This document shows, in pieces, positions 43,137 through 54,368 of a stretch of DNA of 57,802 bases (its first letter is position 1; the number at the start of each line of letters is the position of its first letter). The translations under genes and the position numbers were made by a program. Origin of the DNA: Kluyvera ascorbata ATCC 33433 (GTDB lineage: Bacteria > Pseudomonadota > Gammaproteobacteria > Enterobacterales > Enterobacteriaceae); assembly GCF_000735365.1 (NCBI RefSeq), contig NZ_JMPL01000017.1, forward strand, positions 1-57,802, in the 5' to 3' direction. The notes under the pieces were generated by a model, which saw only the letters and a list, made by a program, of their open reading frames with translations, had not been told where the DNA came from and made no database searches.

Positions 43137-44177
43137 TTAGCTGCGCGCCTTCGCCAGCTCGCGCATCAGCGGCATCATCACCCGTACCACTTCACGGCTG
43201 CGGCGCTCAATACGCCCCGGCAGCGCTTTATCGAGATACTGTTGATTGTCGATATGGGCGTTGTGCCAACTGGTGCCATCAGGGAAGCTAGCGCTCTTCG
43301 CCCGCTGCTGGTAGCCATCTTTTTTACCGAGTGACCAGTTCGTTGCCTCAACGGACAGCACCGGAATTCCGGCTTTATCGAAAATCTCGGCGTCGTTGCA
43401 GCAGCCGGTTCCTTGCGGATACTCCGCATTCAGGCCGGGGTTGGTTGCCGCCGCAATACCGCGGCTGTGGGCAATGGCCAGCGCGCGGTCGCGGGTCAGT
43501 TTACGAATCGACGCGGGGGTTTTTACGCCACTGTTGAAATAGATTTTATCGCCGACCACCAGGTTATCGAGGTTGATAACCAGCAGGGTGTTTTTCTTCT
43601 CCGCGCTGCTCATGCGCTTCAATAAATTTTCCGCACCGAGCTTACCTTCTTCTTCACCGCTGGTAGCGATAAAGCGAATGCCATATTGCGTCGGAATACC
43701 TTTAAAGCGTTCTGCCAGTTCCAGCATCACGCCGAGGCCCAGCGCGTTATCGTCAATGCCTTGAAGCGTCAGGCCGCCGAGGTTTTTCTCCACGTCGCTA
43801 TCGCTGTGCGGAGCATAGGTGTCCAGATGCGCCATCACAATAATCTGCTGAGGTGACTTCCCTTCATGCGCCGCGATGACCGTGCTGCCGACAACGTTAT
43901 GCCAGTTTTTACGGTTATCTTTGGTGGTGTAGATATAACGGCTATTAAAGGTGCGGATATCGCTCTGATAACCCATCTGCGCAAACTGCTGGCGAATATA
44001 GTCGGCAGAGAGCATTTCAGCTGGCGTACCGGTAATACGACCCGGGAAATAGGTGGCGATATAGCGAGCTTGCGTATTAGCGATGGTTCCCAGAGGCGCG
44101 GTGGCTGCCTGTGCGGGAAGGAGGGTGCAAACGCCAAGCGCCAGGGCTGCCATGCAGTGGCGCAGTGCGGAGAACAT
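43137..44177 (-). CDS. iap: Alkaline phosphatase isozyme conversion aminopeptidase Iap
   Basis: A periplasmic M28-family zinc aminopeptidase that, in E. coli, trims N-terminal arginine from alkaline phosphatase. The 346-aa protein has a signal peptide (ALGVCTLLPAQA) and M28 motifs: AHLDTYAPHSD for the first metal ligands, GIDDNALGLG, and the catalytic glutamate pair SGEEEGKLG. In many relatives this site is flanked by CRISPR-Cas genes; here the gap to cysH is 53 bases. Confidence 0.94.
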   Translation of the reverse strand: MFSALRHCMAALALGVCTLLPAQAATAPLGTIANTQARYIATYFPGRITGTPAEMLSADYIRQQFAQMGYQSDIRTFNSRYIYTTKDNRKNWHNVVGSTVIAAHEGKSPQQIIVMAHLDTYAPHSDSDVEKNLGGLTLQGIDDNALGLGVMLELAERFKGIPTQYGIRFIATSGEEEGKLGAENLLKRMSSAEKKNTLLVINLDNLVVGDKIYFNSGVKTPASIRKLTRDRALAIAHSRGIAAATNPGLNAEYPQGTGCCNDAEIFDKAGIPVLSVEATNWSLGKKDGYQQRAKSASFPDGTSWHNAHIDNQQYLDKALPGRIERRSREVVRVMMPLMRELAKARS

Positions 44178-44507
44178 AGGAAGTCCTTACAACAGTGCAA
44201 AAAAATAGACGCACCTAGTATGAAACTGTGAGGGGCATTACACAATTTCAAAACCTCCTAAATGCCGGAAATTGCGGGCGTTAAGCACTTTTTGATATTT
44301 GCTTTTTCAGTTCGTTATTCCTTTGAGTAACAACTCATTCCTTTTCGTAATTTCATTTGGCCTGAACCACCCCCTATAGTCCCTCTATTGCTGATTGTTA
44401 GCGAGTTGTAGCACGACACCCGCCACCACAAAAAATAAGCATCGACGACACGACACAATCAGACCCAACACAACAGACGTGCAATGAATCAGGCTTAAGG
44501 AACGGTT
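44178..44507. promoter_or_regulatory. iap-cysD intergenic region (cysDNC promoter)
   Basis: A 330-base gap between divergent genes. It shows no CRISPR repeats and no ORF. It should hold the cysDNC promoter with CysB sites; the CTATAGT at 44375-44381 is a possible -10 box, but no -35 stands out. A run of CACGACACC-like bases before cysD is unstructured. Confidence 0.45.
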
Positions 44508-45416
44508 ATGGACCAAAAACGACTTACTCACCTACGGCAACTGGAGGCGGAAAGCATCCATATCATCCGTGAGGTGGCCGCCGAATTTGCAAATCCGGTG
44601 ATGATGTATTCCATCGGCAAAGATTCCAGCGTAATGCTGCACCTGGCGCGCAAAGCGTTTTATCCTGGCACGCTGCCGTTCCCGCTGCTGCACGTTGATA
44701 CCGGCTGGAAATTCCGTGAGATGTATGAATTCCGTGACCGTACCGCCAAGGCCTACGGCTGCGAACTGCTGGTGCATAAAAACCCGGAAGGGGTGGCGAT
44801 GGGGATTAGCCCGTTCGTACACGGCAGCGCTAAGCATACCGATATCATGAAAACGGAAGGGCTGAAGCAGGCGCTGAACAAATACGGCTTTGATGCCGCA
44901 TTCGGCGGCGCGCGCCGTGACGAAGAGAAGTCTCGCGCCAAAGAGCGTATCTACTCCTTCCGCGACCGCTTCCATCGTTGGGACCCAAAAAACCAGCGTC
45001 CGGAGCTGTGGCACAACTACAACGGCCAGATTAACAAAGGCGAAAGCATCCGCGTCTTCCCGCTCTCCAACTGGACTGAGCTGGATATCTGGCAGTACAT
45101 CTACCTGGAAAATATCGAGATCGTTCCGCTGTACCTGGCCGCCGAGCGCCCGGTGCTGGAGCGCGACGGTATGCTGATGATGATCGATGACGACCGTATC
45201 GATCTCCAGCCGGGTGAAGTGATTAAAAAACGGATGGTGCGCTTCCGTACCCTGGGATGCTGGCCGCTGACCGGCGCGGTAGAGTCCGACGCGCAGACGC
45301 TGCCGGAAATTATCGAAGAGATGCTGGTCTCAACCACCAGTGAACGTCAGGGGCGCATGATTGACCGCGACCAGGCCGGCTCCATGGAGCTTAAAAAACG
45401 TCAGGGTTATTTCTAA
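44508..45416 (+). CDS. cysD: Sulfate adenylyltransferase subunit 2
   Basis: Catalytic adenylyltransferase subunit of ATP sulfurylase, making APS from sulfate and ATP with CysN. The 302-aa protein has the PP-loop [13 protein letters not shown] near residues 37-49 and the [21 protein letters not shown] segment. It leads cysDNC, with cysN 9 bases downstream. Confidence 0.97.
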   Translation: MDQKRLTHLRQLEAESIHIIREVAAEFANPVMMYSIGKDSSVMLHLARKAFYPGTLPFPLLHVDTGWKFREMYEFRDRTAKAYGCELLVHKNPEGVAMGISPFVHGSAKHTDIMKTEGLKQALNKYGFDAAFGGARRDEEKSRAKERIYSFRDRFHRWDPKNQRPELWHNYNGQINKGESIRVFPLSNWTELDIWQYIYLENIEIVPLYLAAERPVLERDGMLMMIDDDRIDLQPGEVIKKRMVRFRTLGCWPLTGAVESDAQTLPEIIEEMLVSTTSERQGRMIDRDQAGSMELKKRQGYF

Positions 45417-45425
45417 GGAGCCGCC

Positions 45426-46853
45426 ATGAACACCACTATTGCACAACAAATCGCTGATGAAGGCGGCGTTGAAGCGTATCTGCACGCTCAGCAGCATAAA
45501 AGCCTGCTGCGCTTCCTGACCTGCGGCAGCGTGGATGACGGTAAAAGTACGCTGATTGGCCGACTGCTGCACGACACTCGCCAGATTTATGAAGACCAGC
45601 TTTCGTCACTGCACAACGACAGCAAACGTCATGGTACCCAGGGTGAAAAACTCGACCTGGCGCTGCTGGTGGACGGCCTACAGGCCGAGCGCGAGCAGGG
45701 CATCACCATCGACGTGGCGTACCGCTACTTCTCCACCGAGAAGCGCAAATTTATTATTGCCGACACCCCGGGGCACGAGCAGTACACCCGCAACATGGCG
45801 ACCGGTGCGTCAACCTGTGACCTGGCGATCCTGCTGATCGATGCCCGTAAAGGCGTGCTCGATCAAACTCGTCGCCACAGCTTTATCTCGACGCTACTTG
45901 GGATCAAACACCTGGTGGTGGCTATCAACAAAATGGATCTTGTTGATTACAGCGAAGAGACGTTTAACCGCATTCGTGAAGAGTACCTGACCTTCGCTGA
46001 ACAGCTGCCGGGGAACCTGGATATTCGCTTCGTACCGCTGTCAGCGCTGGAAGGCGATAACGTGGCCAGCAGCAGCGACAACATTGCCTGGTACAGCGGC
46101 CCGACGCTGTTGGAAGTACTGGAAACCGTGGAGATCCGCCGTACGGTGGACACGCAGCCAATGCGCTTCCCGGTGCAGTATGTTAACCGTCCGAACCTCG
46201 ATTTCCGTGGTTTTTCAGGCACCGTTGCCTCGGGCAGTGTGAAGGTCGGCCAGCGCGTTAAGGTGCTGCCGTCAGGCGTGGAATCCAGCATTGCCCGTAT
46301 CGTGACCTTTGACGGCGACCTGCCGGAAGCGTTTGCCGGTGAAGCGGTCACGCTGGTACTGAAAGATGAAATTGATATCAGCCGTGGTGACCTGCTGTTG
46401 GATGCGCAGGATGCCCTGCCGTCGGTGCAGCGTGCGGCTGTCGATGTGGTGTGGATGGCCGAGCAGCCGCTGGCGGCAGGGCAGAGCTACGACATCAAAG
46501 TCGCTGGCAAGAAAACCCGCGCTCGTGTAGATGGCATTCAGTATCAGGTAGATATCAATAACCTGACCCAGCGTGAAGTGGATGCGCTGCCGCTGAACGG
46601 TATTGGTCTTGTGGATCTCACCTTTGATGAGCCGCTGGTGCTCGACAAATATCAGGAGAACCCGGTGACCGGCGGCCTTATTTTCATCGACCGGTTAACT
46701 AACGTTACCGTGGGGGCGGGGATGGTGCGCGAGCCGAACACCGAAGCAACCGCAGTGGCTTCAGAATTCAGCGTCTTTGAGCTGGAGCTGAATGCGCTGG
46801 TGCGCAAACACTTCCCACACTGGGGTGCGCGCGATTTGCTGGGAGGCAAATAA
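45426..46853 (+). CDS. cysN: Sulfate adenylyltransferase subunit 1 (GTPase)
   Basis: Its GTPase activity drives APS formation by CysD. The 475-aa EF-Tu-like protein shows the G motifs [10 protein letters not shown] (P-loop), DTPGHEQ and NKMD, then two beta-barrel domains. It ends in a TAATG overlap with cysC. Confidence 0.97.
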   Translation: MNTTIAQQIADEGGVEAYLHAQQHKSLLRFLTCGSVDDGKSTLIGRLLHDTRQIYEDQLSSLHNDSKRHGTQGEKLDLALLVDGLQAEREQGITIDVAYRYFSTEKRKFIIADTPGHEQYTRNMATGASTCDLAILLIDARKGVLDQTRRHSFISTLLGIKHLVVAINKMDLVDYSEETFNRIREEYLTFAEQLPGNLDIRFVPLSALEGDNVASSSDNIAWYSGPTLLEVLETVEIRRTVDTQPMRFPVQYVNRPNLDFRGFSGTVASGSVKVGQRVKVLPSGVESSIARIVTFDGDLPEAFAGEAVTLVLKDEIDISRGDLLLDAQDALPSVQRAAVDVVWMAEQPLAAGQSYDIKVAGKKTRARVDGIQYQVDINNLTQREVDALPLNGIGLVDLTFDEPLVLDKYQENPVTGGLIFIDRLTNVTVGAGMVREPNTEATAVASEFSVFELELNALVRKHFPHWGARDLLGGK

Positions 46854-47458
46854 TGGCTCAGCATGACGAAAACGTCGTCTGGCACGCCCATCCTGTCACC
46901 GCACAACAGCGCGAGCAACTCCACGGTCATCGTGGGGTTGTGCTGTGGTTCACCGGGCTTTCGGGCTCGGGGAAATCCACCGTAGCCGGCGCGCTGGAAG
47001 AGGCGCTGCATGAGCTTGGCGTCAGCACCTATCTGCTGGATGGTGACAATGTGCGTCATGGCCTGTGCAGCGATTTAGGCTTTACCGATGCAGACCGTAA
47101 GGAAAATATTCGTCGTGTGGGTGAAGTGGCGAAGCTAATGGTTGATGCCGGGCTGGTGGTATTGACCGCGTTTATCTCGCCGCACCGTGCAGAACGTCAA
47201 ATGGTACGCGAACGCGTGGGCGATGACCGTTTCTTTGAGGTGTTTGTCGATACGTCGCTGGCGACCTGCGAGGCGCGCGATCCGAAGGGGCTGTACAAAA
47301 AAGCGCGGGCCGGTGAACTGCGTAATTTTACCGGAATTGATTCATCGTATGAATCTCCCGAGCGGCCTGCTGTCCGCCTTGATGGTGAACAATTAGTAAC
47401 AAATTTGGTTGCGCAATTATTAGATCTACTCAAGCAGAGCGATATTATCAGATCCTGA
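46853..47458 (+). CDS. cysC: Adenylylsulfate kinase
   Basis: Phosphorylates APS to PAPS, the CysH substrate. The 201-aa P-loop kinase has GLSGSGKST near residue 35, DGDNVRHGL, and the phospho-acceptor serine in FISPHRAER. It is translationally coupled to cysN as the third gene of the operon. Confidence 0.97.
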   Translation: MAQHDENVVWHAHPVTAQQREQLHGHRGVVLWFTGLSGSGKSTVAGALEEALHELGVSTYLLDGDNVRHGLCSDLGFTDADRKENIRRVGEVAKLMVDAGLVVLTAFISPHRAERQMVRERVGDDRFFEVFVDTSLATCEARDPKGLYKKARAGELRNFTGIDSSYESPERPAVRLDGEQLVTNLVAQLLDLLKQSDIIRS

Positions 47459-47501
47459 AAACGTGCCGGAGTTTGTTGGCTCCGGCCTAACAGGATTATT
47501 T

Positions 47502-47828
47502 ATGCGCAATACTCAGAACATCAACGTGGCCCAATCAGAGTCACTCGCCCCTAGCTATGATGAAACCACATGGTCTTTGTCAGGGGCTTTTGTCGGCTTT
47601 GTAGCGTGGTTGATGGCACTGGGTATTCCCTACCTGCATTACGGCAATAACACGCTGTTCTTCTTTTTGTACACCTGGCCATTCTTCCTCGCCCTCATGC
47701 CTGTTGCGGTCGTTATTGGTGTTGCCTTTCACTCATTAGTAAAAGGCAAACTAGGCTACACAATTGTTGCAACTCTGCTGACGGTCGCTGCTCTGTGCGG
47801 TTTGTTATTCATGTGGCTGATGAGTTAA
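47502..47828 (+). CDS. ygbE: YgbE-like inner-membrane protein (DUF3561)
   Basis: A 108-aa protein with three predicted membrane helices and the conserved stretch NTLFFFLYTWPFFLALMPVAV. The ATG at 47502 follows an AGGA site and gives nearly the E. coli length; an upstream in-frame GTG at 47463 is not supported. Function unknown. It follows cysC, as in E. coli. Confidence 0.92.
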   Translation: MRNTQNINVAQSESLAPSYDETTWSLSGAFVGFVAWLMALGIPYLHYGNNTLFFFLYTWPFFLALMPVAVVIGVAFHSLVKGKLGYTIVATLLTVAALCGLLFMWLMS

Positions 47829-47989
47829 TGCTTCTTCATTAGCGATTATCCGCACCTTAGACCATGACAATACGTGTCTCTGTGCCGCTGAAATATGGTA
47901 AATTTCCAGCGATATGCGGTATCGCCTGCGGCCGGAGTGGAGAATGACGGTAAGTTATGGGATGATAGGGCCGTTTTTCAGGGGGCAGG

Positions 47990-48307
47990 ATGGGTAAATT
48001 AACGCTGCTATTACTGGCTTTGCTGGTCTGGCTACAATATTCGTTGTGGTTCGGAAAAAATGGTCTGCATGACTTCAGTAAAGTCCGTGATGATGTGACC
48101 GTACAACAGTCAACCAACGCAAAATTAAAAGCGCGCAACGATCAGCTCTTCGCCGAAATTGATGACCTCAACGGCGGCCAGGAAGCGATCGAGGAACGCG
48201 CACGTAACGAACTCAGCATGACCCGTCCGGGCGAAACTTTCTATCGTCTGGTTCCGGATGCGTCTAAACGCACTCAGGGCGCGGGGCAAGCGCAAACTAA
48301 TCGATAA
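47990..48307 (+). CDS. ftsB: Cell division protein FtsB
   Basis: A 105-aa bitopic membrane protein of the FtsQBL divisome subcomplex. One N-terminal membrane helix ([18 protein letters not shown]) is followed by a leucine-zipper-like coiled coil ([30 protein letters not shown]). The ispD ATG is 19 bases after the stop, so ftsB-ispD-ispF-truD-surE-pcm likely form a run of co-transcribed genes. Confidence 0.96.
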   Translation: MGKLTLLLLALLVWLQYSLWFGKNGLHDFSKVRDDVTVQQSTNAKLKARNDQLFAEIDDLNGGQEAIEERARNELSMTRPGETFYRLVPDASKRTQGAGQAQTNR

Positions 48308-48326
48308 TCAGTCCCAGGATGACGAC

Positions 48327-49022
48327 ATGGCCGTAACTTTTCCGGGCGTATGCGCCGTGGTGCCGGCAGCCGGATTTGGCCGCCGCATGCAAACGGACTG
48401 CCCAAAGCAATATCTCTCAATCGGTAACAAAACGATTCTGGAACACTCGGTGGATGCGCTGCTGGCTAATGCCCGCGTCCAGCGGGTGATTATCGCGGTC
48501 TCCGCCGGAGACGAACGCTTCCAACAAACCTCCCTTGCACAACATCCGCAGATAACCGTCGTCGAAGGCGGTGTCGAACGTGCCGATTCCGTTCTGGCAG
48601 GTCTGCGGGTGATTGATGACGCCGAATGGGTACTGGTGCACGATGCGGCGCGTCCGTGCCTGCATCAGGATGACCTCACTCGACTACTTAGTCTCAGCGA
48701 CACCAGCCGCGTTGGCGGCATTCTGGCCGCGCCGGTGCGAGATACCATGAAGCGTGCGGAGCCCGGTAAAGCGGCGATTGCGCACACGGTCGATCGTAAC
48801 GATTTGTGGCACGCGCTGACCCCGCAATTTTTCCCTCGTGAACTGCTGCTGGAGTGTTTAACCCGGGCGTTGAACGAAGGGGCGTCGATTACCGACGAAG
48901 CATCGGCACTAGAATATTGTGGCTTTCATCCTGAGTTGATTGCTGGACGTGCTGATAATATTAAGGTTACTCGCCCGGAAGATCTGGCGCTTGCCGAATT
49001 TTACCTCACCCGCTTGGGTTGA
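48327..49022 (+). CDS. ispD: 2-C-methyl-D-erythritol 4-phosphate cytidylyltransferase
   Basis: Joins CTP and MEP in the non-mevalonate isoprenoid pathway. The start at 48327 ([16 protein letters not shown]) gives 231 aa and has an AGGATG site; an upstream in-frame ATG at 48258 lies inside ftsB. The nucleotide loop is [17 protein letters not shown], with further motifs [10 protein letters not shown] and [10 protein letters not shown]. Confidence 0.96.
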   Translation: MAVTFPGVCAVVPAAGFGRRMQTDCPKQYLSIGNKTILEHSVDALLANARVQRVIIAVSAGDERFQQTSLAQHPQITVVEGGVERADSVLAGLRVIDDAEWVLVHDAARPCLHQDDLTRLLSLSDTSRVGGILAAPVRDTMKRAEPGKAAIAHTVDRNDLWHALTPQFFPRELLLECLTRALNEGASITDEASALEYCGFHPELIAGRADNIKVTRPEDLALAEFYLTRLG

Positions 49023-49037
49023 CCTGGAGAAGACATA

Positions 49038-49517
49038 ATGCGCATTGGACACGGATTTGACGTACACGCGTTTGGCGGTGTTGGCCCGATTATTATCGGC
49101 GGCGTACGTATCCCTTATGAAAAAGGGCTGCTGGCGCACTCCGACGGCGACGTGGCGCTGCATGCGCTGACCGACGCCCTGCTGGGCGCAGCGGCGCTGG
49201 GCGATATTGGCAAACTGTTCCCGGATACCGACCCTGCATTTAAAGGGGCGGACAGCCGTGCATTGCTGCGCGAAGCCTGGAAACGCGTGCAGGCCAAGGG
49301 CTACACGCTGGGCAACGTCGATGTGACGATTATTGCTCAGGCGCCGAAAATGCTGCCGCACATCCCGCAGATGCGCGTGTTTATTGCCGAAGACCTCGGC
49401 TGCCATATGGACGACGTAAACGTCAAAGCGACCACCACCGAAAAACTCGGCTTTACCGGGCGTGGTGAAGGCATTGCCTGCGAAGCGGTCGCGCTGTTGC
49501 ATAAGGCGAAACCATGA
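49038..49517 (+). CDS. ispF: 2-C-methyl-D-erythritol 2,4-cyclodiphosphate synthase
   Basis: Closes the cyclodiphosphate in the MEP pathway. The 159-aa protein shows the zinc ligands in GHGFDVHAF (D8, H10) and [20 protein letters not shown]. It is the usual 159-residue length and overlaps truD by four bases (ATGA). Confidence 0.97.
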   Translation: MRIGHGFDVHAFGGVGPIIIGGVRIPYEKGLLAHSDGDVALHALTDALLGAAALGDIGKLFPDTDPAFKGADSRALLREAWKRVQAKGYTLGNVDVTIIAQAPKMLPHIPQMRVFIAEDLGCHMDDVNVKATTTEKLGFTGRGEGIACEAVALLHKAKP

Positions 49518-50563
49518 TTCAGTTTGATGCACTCACCTACCTGCACGGAAAACCGCAGGGAACCGGGCTGCTGAAGGCCAACCCGGAAGATTTTCTGGTG
49601 GTCGAAGATTTAGGCTTTGAGCCAGATGGCGAAGGCGAACATATTCTGGTGCGTATTCTGAAAAATGGCTGCAATACCCGATTTGTTGCCGACGCGCTGG
49701 CAAAATTCCTTAAAATACATGCCCGCGAAGTGAGCTTTGCCGGGCAAAAAGATAAACACGCGGTGACCGAACAGTGGCTGTGCGCGCGCGTGCCGGGCAA
49801 TGCGATGCCGGATCTCAGCCAGTTCCAGTTGGAAGGCTGTCAGGTGCTGGAATACGCGCGGCACAAGCGTAAACTGCGTTTAGGCGCGCTGAAGGGCAAC
49901 CAGTTCACGCTGGTGCTGCGTGAAATTAAAGACCGCGAGGACGTTGAAGCGCGTCTGCAGGCGATCGCCGAGCGCGGCGTGCCGAACTATTTTGGCGCTC
50001 AGCGCTTTGGTATTGGCGGCAGCAACCTGCTTGGCGCGCTGCGCTGGGCCGAGAGCGGTGCGCCGGTGCGCGATCGTAATAAACGCAGTTTTTGGTTGTC
50101 GGCGGCGCGCAGCGCGTTGTTTAATCAGATTGTGAGTGAGCGCCTAAAAAAACCGGACTTTAATCAAGTTGTTGACGGTGATGCGCTACAATTATCGGGG
50201 CGTGGCAGCTGGTTTGTTGCCACCGACGACGAGCTTGCGGTGCTGCAGGCCCGCGTTGACGCGCGTGAACTGATGATTACCGCCGCGCTGCCAGGCAGCG
50301 GCGATTGGGGCACGCAGCGAACCGCCCTGGAGTTTGAACAAACGACGCTGGCTGAGGAGACCGCGTTGCAGTCATTGCTGCAGCGTGAAAAGGTTGAAGC
50401 CGCACGTCGCGCTCAACTGCTCTATCCGCAGCAGTTCAGCTGGAACTGGTGGGACGACGTCACCGTCGAACTGCGTTTCTGGCTGCCGGCGGGAAGCTTC
50501 GCGACCAGCGTGGTAAGGGAACTTATCAATACAACAGGTGATTATGCGAATATTGCTGAGTAA
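49514..50563 (+). CDS. truD: tRNA pseudouridine(13) synthase TruD
   Basis: Forms pseudouridine 13 in tRNA-Glu. The 349-aa protein has the catalytic aspartate D80 in [11 protein letters not shown] and the family segments [14 protein letters not shown] and [12 protein letters not shown]. The surE start lies inside its 3' end, 20 bases upstream of the truD stop. Confidence 0.96.
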   Translation: MIQFDALTYLHGKPQGTGLLKANPEDFLVVEDLGFEPDGEGEHILVRILKNGCNTRFVADALAKFLKIHAREVSFAGQKDKHAVTEQWLCARVPGNAMPDLSQFQLEGCQVLEYARHKRKLRLGALKGNQFTLVLREIKDREDVEARLQAIAERGVPNYFGAQRFGIGGSNLLGALRWAESGAPVRDRNKRSFWLSAARSALFNQIVSERLKKPDFNQVVDGDALQLSGRGSWFVATDDELAVLQARVDARELMITAALPGSGDWGTQRTALEFEQTTLAEETALQSLLQREKVEAARRAQLLYPQQFSWNWWDDVTVELRFWLPAGSFATSVVRELINTTGDYANIAE

Positions 50564-51305
50564 CGATGACGGGATCCATGCGCCAGGCATTCAGACGCTG
50601 GCCAGAGCCTTACGGGAGTTTGCCGAGGTTCAGGTAGTTGCACCCGATCGTAACCGCAGCGGTGCGTCGAATTCGCTGACGCTTGAGTCCTCGCTTCGTA
50701 CCTTCACTTTCGATAACGGCGACATCGCCGTCCAGATGGGCACGCCAACGGACTGTGTCTATCTGGGTGTTAATGCGCTGATGCGTCCGCGCCCGGATAT
50801 CGTGGTTTCTGGCATTAACGCCGGCCCCAATCTGGGCGACGACGTTATCTATTCCGGCACGGTGGCGGCCGCGATGGAAGGCCGTCACTTAGGCTTTCCT
50901 GCGCTGGCGGTCTCATTAAACGGTCATCAGCATTACGACACCGCCGCCGCCGTTACCTGCTCGCTGCTGCGCGCCTTAGCGCGCGAGCCGCTGCGCACCG
51001 GGCGCATTCTGAACGTTAACGTGCCAGATTTGCCGCTCGACCAAATCAAAGGCATTCGCGTCACGCGCTGTGGCAGCCGCCACCCGGCGGATAAAGTCAT
51101 CCCGCAGCAAGATCCACGCGGCAATACGCTCTACTGGATTGGCCCGCCGGGTGACAAATGCGATGCTGGCCCGGACACCGACTTTGCTGCCGTGGATGCG
51201 GGCTACGTCTCCGTCACGCCTCTACACGTCGATCTCACTGCCCATAGCGCAAATGAGGTCGTCAACGACTGGCTTGAGCAAGCGAGGGTTGATGCGCAAT
51301 GGTAG
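50544..51305 (+). CDS. surE: 5'/3'-nucleotidase SurE
   Basis: A stationary-phase survival phosphatase acting on nucleoside monophosphates, exopolyphosphate and 3'-phosphates. The start at 50544 ([15 protein letters not shown]) gives 253 aa as in E. coli. The metal-binding DD lies in LSNDDG and a further ligand in [20 protein letters not shown]. Its end overlaps the pcm start by 7 bases. Confidence 0.96.
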   Translation: MRILLSNDDGIHAPGIQTLARALREFAEVQVVAPDRNRSGASNSLTLESSLRTFTFDNGDIAVQMGTPTDCVYLGVNALMRPRPDIVVSGINAGPNLGDDVIYSGTVAAAMEGRHLGFPALAVSLNGHQHYDTAAAVTCSLLRALAREPLRTGRILNVNVPDLPLDQIKGIRVTRCGSRHPADKVIPQQDPRGNTLYWIGPPGDKCDAGPDTDFAAVDAGYVSVTPLHVDLTAHSANEVVNDWLEQARVDAQW

Positions 51306-51928
51306 TCAGTAAACGCATCCAGAGCCTGTTGAACCAGCTACGCCAGCTTGGCATTCATGACGAGCGGGTGCTGGACGCCATGGCGCAGGTGCCGCGCGAA
51401 AAATTTATTGATGAAGCGTTTGAACACAGCGCGTGGGATAACGTGGCGCTGCCGATAGGGCAGGGGCAGACCATTTCGCAGCCGTATATGGTGGCGCGAA
51501 TGACGGAATTGCTGGAGTTGACCCCTGATTCAAGGGTGCTGGAAATTGGTACCGGCTCGGGGTATCAAACGGCAATCCTCGCACATCTGGTGCATCACGT
51601 CTGTTCCGTTGAGCGTATAAAAAGTCTGCAATGGCACGCGCGTCGTCGCCTGAAACAGCTTGATTTACACAATGTATCTACCCGTCACGGCGATGGCTGG
51701 CAGGGGTGGCAGGCGCGCGCCCCGTTTGATGCCATTATTGTCACGGCGGCTCCGCTGGAGATTCCGACTGCGCTGATGTCGCAGCTCGACGAAGGCGGTA
51801 TTCTCGTTTTACCCGTGGGCGATGATCAGCAGTACCTGAAGCGCGTTCATCGGCGGGGAGACGAATTCATTATCGATACCGTAGAGGCCGTTCGCTTCGT
51901 TCCCCTGGTGAAAGGGGAACTGGCCTGA
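51299..51928 (+). CDS. pcm: Protein-L-isoaspartate O-methyltransferase
   Basis: Repairs isoaspartyl residues in aged proteins using SAM. The 209-aa Rossmann methyltransferase has [14 protein letters not shown] and the SAM motif [15 protein letters not shown] near residues 80-95. It follows the order surE-pcm-nlpD-rpoS. Confidence 0.96.
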   Translation: MVVSKRIQSLLNQLRQLGIHDERVLDAMAQVPREKFIDEAFEHSAWDNVALPIGQGQTISQPYMVARMTELLELTPDSRVLEIGTGSGYQTAILAHLVHHVCSVERIKSLQWHARRRLKQLDLHNVSTRHGDGWQGWQARAPFDAIIVTAAPLEIPTALMSQLDEGGILVLPVGDDQQYLKRVHRRGDEFIIDTVEAVRFVPLVKGELA

Positions 51929-52050
51929 GACCCGGATTATTCTGAGGTTTTTTGGCCTGATTCAGCGTATGGTGGACACGTTTTCCAGTGTTCAGCACGT
52001 GCGTTGCGCGGTATTCAGTCACTGGCAGTTAACCTATTCCTGGGGGATAA

Positions 52051-53199
52051 ATGAGCGCGGGAAGCCCTAAATTTACCGTTAATCGTATTGTGGCATTATC
52101 ACTGGCTTCACTTTGGCTGGCCGGTTGTACATCATCGAATAATGCACCAGCGCCAGTCAGCTCCGTGAACAGTAACGGTTCCAGCAGCACGAGTTCCGGC
52201 ATGTTGATTACGCCGCCGCCGAAAATGGGCAGCACGGCGCAGTCTACTCCTCAGATTCAGCCGGTACAGCCGGTCCAAACGCAGCCCGTTCAGACCCAGC
52301 CGCGCGTCGCTCAGCCTGTTGCTGCGCAGCCGGTGCAGATGGAAAACGGCCATATCGTCTACAACCGTAAATACGGTGATATTCCAAAAGGCAGCTACGC
52401 AGGTGGCAGCACCTATACGGTGAAGCACGGCGATACGCTGTTCTACATTGCCTGGGTTACCGGCAATGACTTCCGTGACCTTGCCCAGCGCAACAACGTC
52501 GCCGCGCCATATGCGCTGAACGTCGGTCAGGTGCTGCAGGTAGGAAATGCTTCTGGTCAGCCAATTACCGGCAATAACCCGGTTGCGATAGCCAGTTCAC
52601 AGTCCAGCAATGGAAGTTCCGGATTAGTCTCAAAACCTGCACAAAATTCAACCGCGGTTGTTGCGTCGACTCCGACAATTACGTATTCTGAGGATTCAGG
52701 TGAACAAAGTGCTAACAAAATGTTGCCTAACAACAAGCCTGCGACGAGCACCGTCACAGCGCCTGTAACGGCACCAACTGCGAGCACGACCATACCGACT
52801 GCCAGCAGTACTTCAACCAGTTCGCCAATCTCTTCATGGCGCTGGCCAACTGACGGCAAGATTATCGAAAACTTTAGCGGCACCGACGGTGGCAACAAAG
52901 GTATCGATATTGCGGGCAGTAAAGGACAGGCAATCGTCGCAACCGCCGATGGGCGCGTCGTCTATGCCGGTAACGCACTGCGCGGTTACGGTAATCTTAT
53001 TATCATCAAACACAACGATGATTACCTGAGTGCCTACGCTCATAACGATACAATGCTGGTCCGGGAACAACAGGACGTAAAAGCGGGGCAGAAAATCGCT
53101 ACCATGGGTAGCACCGGAACCAGTTCAACACGTTTGCATTTTGAAATTCGTTACAAGGGGAAATCCGTCAACCCGCTGCAGTATTTACCGCAGCGATAA
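52051..53199 (+). CDS. nlpD: Murein hydrolase activator NlpD
   Basis: An outer-membrane lipoprotein that activates the amidase AmiC at the septum. The 382-aa protein has a lipobox (LAGC, lipidated C26), a Gln/Pro/Val-rich linker with QPVQTQ-type repeats (about residues 70-105), a LysM domain ([15 protein letters not shown], about 118-165), a Ser/Thr-rich linker, and a LytM domain. The LytM zinc ligands are degenerate (NKGIDIAG instead of HxGxD), as expected for an activator without hydrolase activity. In E. coli the main rpoS promoter lies inside nlpD. Confidence 0.96.
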   Translation: MSAGSPKFTVNRIVALSLASLWLAGCTSSNNAPAPVSSVNSNGSSSTSSGMLITPPPKMGSTAQSTPQIQPVQPVQTQPVQTQPRVAQPVAAQPVQMENGHIVYNRKYGDIPKGSYAGGSTYTVKHGDTLFYIAWVTGNDFRDLAQRNNVAAPYALNVGQVLQVGNASGQPITGNNPVAIASSQSSNGSSGLVSKPAQNSTAVVASTPTITYSEDSGEQSANKMLPNNKPATSTVTAPVTAPTASTTIPTASSTSTSSPISSWRWPTDGKIIENFSGTDGGNKGIDIAGSKGQAIVATADGRVVYAGNALRGYGNLIIIKHNDDYLSAYAHNDTMLVREQQDVKAGQKIATMGSTGTSSTRLHFEIRYKGKSVNPLQYLPQR

Positions 53200-53314
53200 T
53201 TCGGCAAAGTACTTCACATGAACGCTTTCAGGCGACGCTGGCCGCTGCTGGAGCCGCCTGAAAAGTGACATGATAAGGTGCATTGCCTGGGGATCACGGG
53301 TAGGAGTCACCTTA
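53140..53314 (+). promoter_or_regulatory. rpoS mRNA leader (3' part)
   Basis: In E. coli the rpoS 5' untranslated region folds so that an upstream arm in the end of nlpD hides the ribosome site, and the sRNAs DsrA, RprA and ArcZ open it with Hfq. The upstream arm (TTACAAGGGGAAATCCG, about 53151-53167) and the ribosome-site arm (GGGATCACGGGTAGGAG, about 53290-53306) are both kept here. The spacer between nlpD and rpoS is 115 bases against about 62 I recall for K-12, and carries a 9-bp hairpin (TTTCAGGCG/CGCCTGAAA, 53226-53263). Confidence 0.7.
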
Positions 53315-54307
53315 ATGAGTCAGAATACGCTGAAAGTTCATGATTTAAATGAAGACGCGGAATTTGATGAGAATGGAGTAGAGGTTTTCGATGAGAAAGC
53401 CTTGAGTGAAGAGGAACCCAGTGACAACGAACTCGCAGAAGAAGAGCTCTTATCGCAGGGTGCCACTCAACGTGTACTCGACGCGACTCAGCTTTACTTA
53501 GGCGAGATCGGCTATTCTCCGTTATTGACCGCTGAAGAAGAAGTCTATTTTGCTCGTCGTGCTCTGCGTGGCGATGTTGCCTCACGCCGTCGGATGATTG
53601 AGAGTAACCTCCGTCTGGTCGTGAAAATTGCCCGCCGTTACGGCAATCGTGGTCTGGCGCTGCTGGATCTTATCGAAGAGGGCAATCTGGGGCTGATTCG
53701 TGCCGTAGAAAAGTTCGACCCAGAACGTGGGTTCCGTTTTTCAACCTACGCCACCTGGTGGATCCGTCAGACCATTGAACGGGCTATCATGAACCAAACC
53801 CGTACTATTCGTCTGCCAATCCATATTGTTAAAGAGCTGAACGTTTATCTGCGTACCGCGCGTGAACTGTCGCACAAGCTGGATCACGAACCGAGTGCGG
53901 AAGAAATTGCCGAACAGCTTGATAAACCGGTTGATGACGTAAGCCGTATGCTTCGTCTCAACGAACGCATCACCTCAGTTGATACGCCGCTGGGCGGGGA
54001 CTCTGAGAAAGCACTGCTCGACATCCTGGCCGATGAAAATGAAAACGGTCCGGAAGACACCACGCAGGACGATGACATGAAGCAAAGCATCGTGAAATGG
54101 CTGTTCGAACTGAACGCCAAACAACGAGAAGTGCTGGCGCGTCGTTTTGGTCTGTTGGGGTATGAAGCAGCGACGCTGGAAGATGTTGGTCGCGAGATTG
54201 GCCTGACCCGCGAGCGCGTGCGTCAGATTCAGGTTGAAGGTCTGCGTCGTCTGCGTGAAATTTTGCAGACTCAGGGGCTGAATATCGAAGCGCTGTTCCG
54301 CGAGTAA
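53315..54307 (+). CDS. rpoS: RNA polymerase sigma factor RpoS
   Basis: General stress and stationary-phase sigma factor. The start at 53315 ([16 protein letters not shown]) gives 330 aa, the E. coli length, and follows TAGGAG by 8 bases; the in-frame upstream extension to 53270 is leader. Visible regions are 1.2 ([16 protein letters not shown]), 2 ([41 protein letters not shown] in parts), 3 with K173-type turnover element nearby, and 4.2 ([19 protein letters not shown]). No truncation, which matters because rpoS is often mutated in laboratory lines. Confidence 0.98.
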   Translation: MSQNTLKVHDLNEDAEFDENGVEVFDEKALSEEEPSDNELAEEELLSQGATQRVLDATQLYLGEIGYSPLLTAEEEVYFARRALRGDVASRRRMIESNLRLVVKIARRYGNRGLALLDLIEEGNLGLIRAVEKFDPERGFRFSTYATWWIRQTIERAIMNQTRTIRLPIHIVKELNVYLRTARELSHKLDHEPSAEEIAEQLDKPVDDVSRMLRLNERITSVDTPLGGDSEKALLDILADENENGPEDTTQDDDMKQSIVKWLFELNAKQREVLARRFGLLGYEAATLEDVGREIGLTRERVRQIQVEGLRRLREILQTQGLNIEALFRE

Positions 54308-54325
54308 TACGGTTTTGTTCAAAGA

Positions 54326-54350
54326 GGTCAGCCGCGAGGCTGGCCTTTTT
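54326..54350 (+). terminator. rpoS terminator
   Basis: GGTCAGCC-GCGA-GGCTGGCC with a 5-base T-run, 18 bases after the rpoS stop. hosA converges from the right. Confidence 0.85.
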
Positions 54351-54368
54351 CTTTGCCTTTTTTCCGAA

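Noticed and set aside
44178-44507. Possible CRISPR array beside iap
   Set aside because: I looked for evenly spaced repeats of 28-37 bases and found none.
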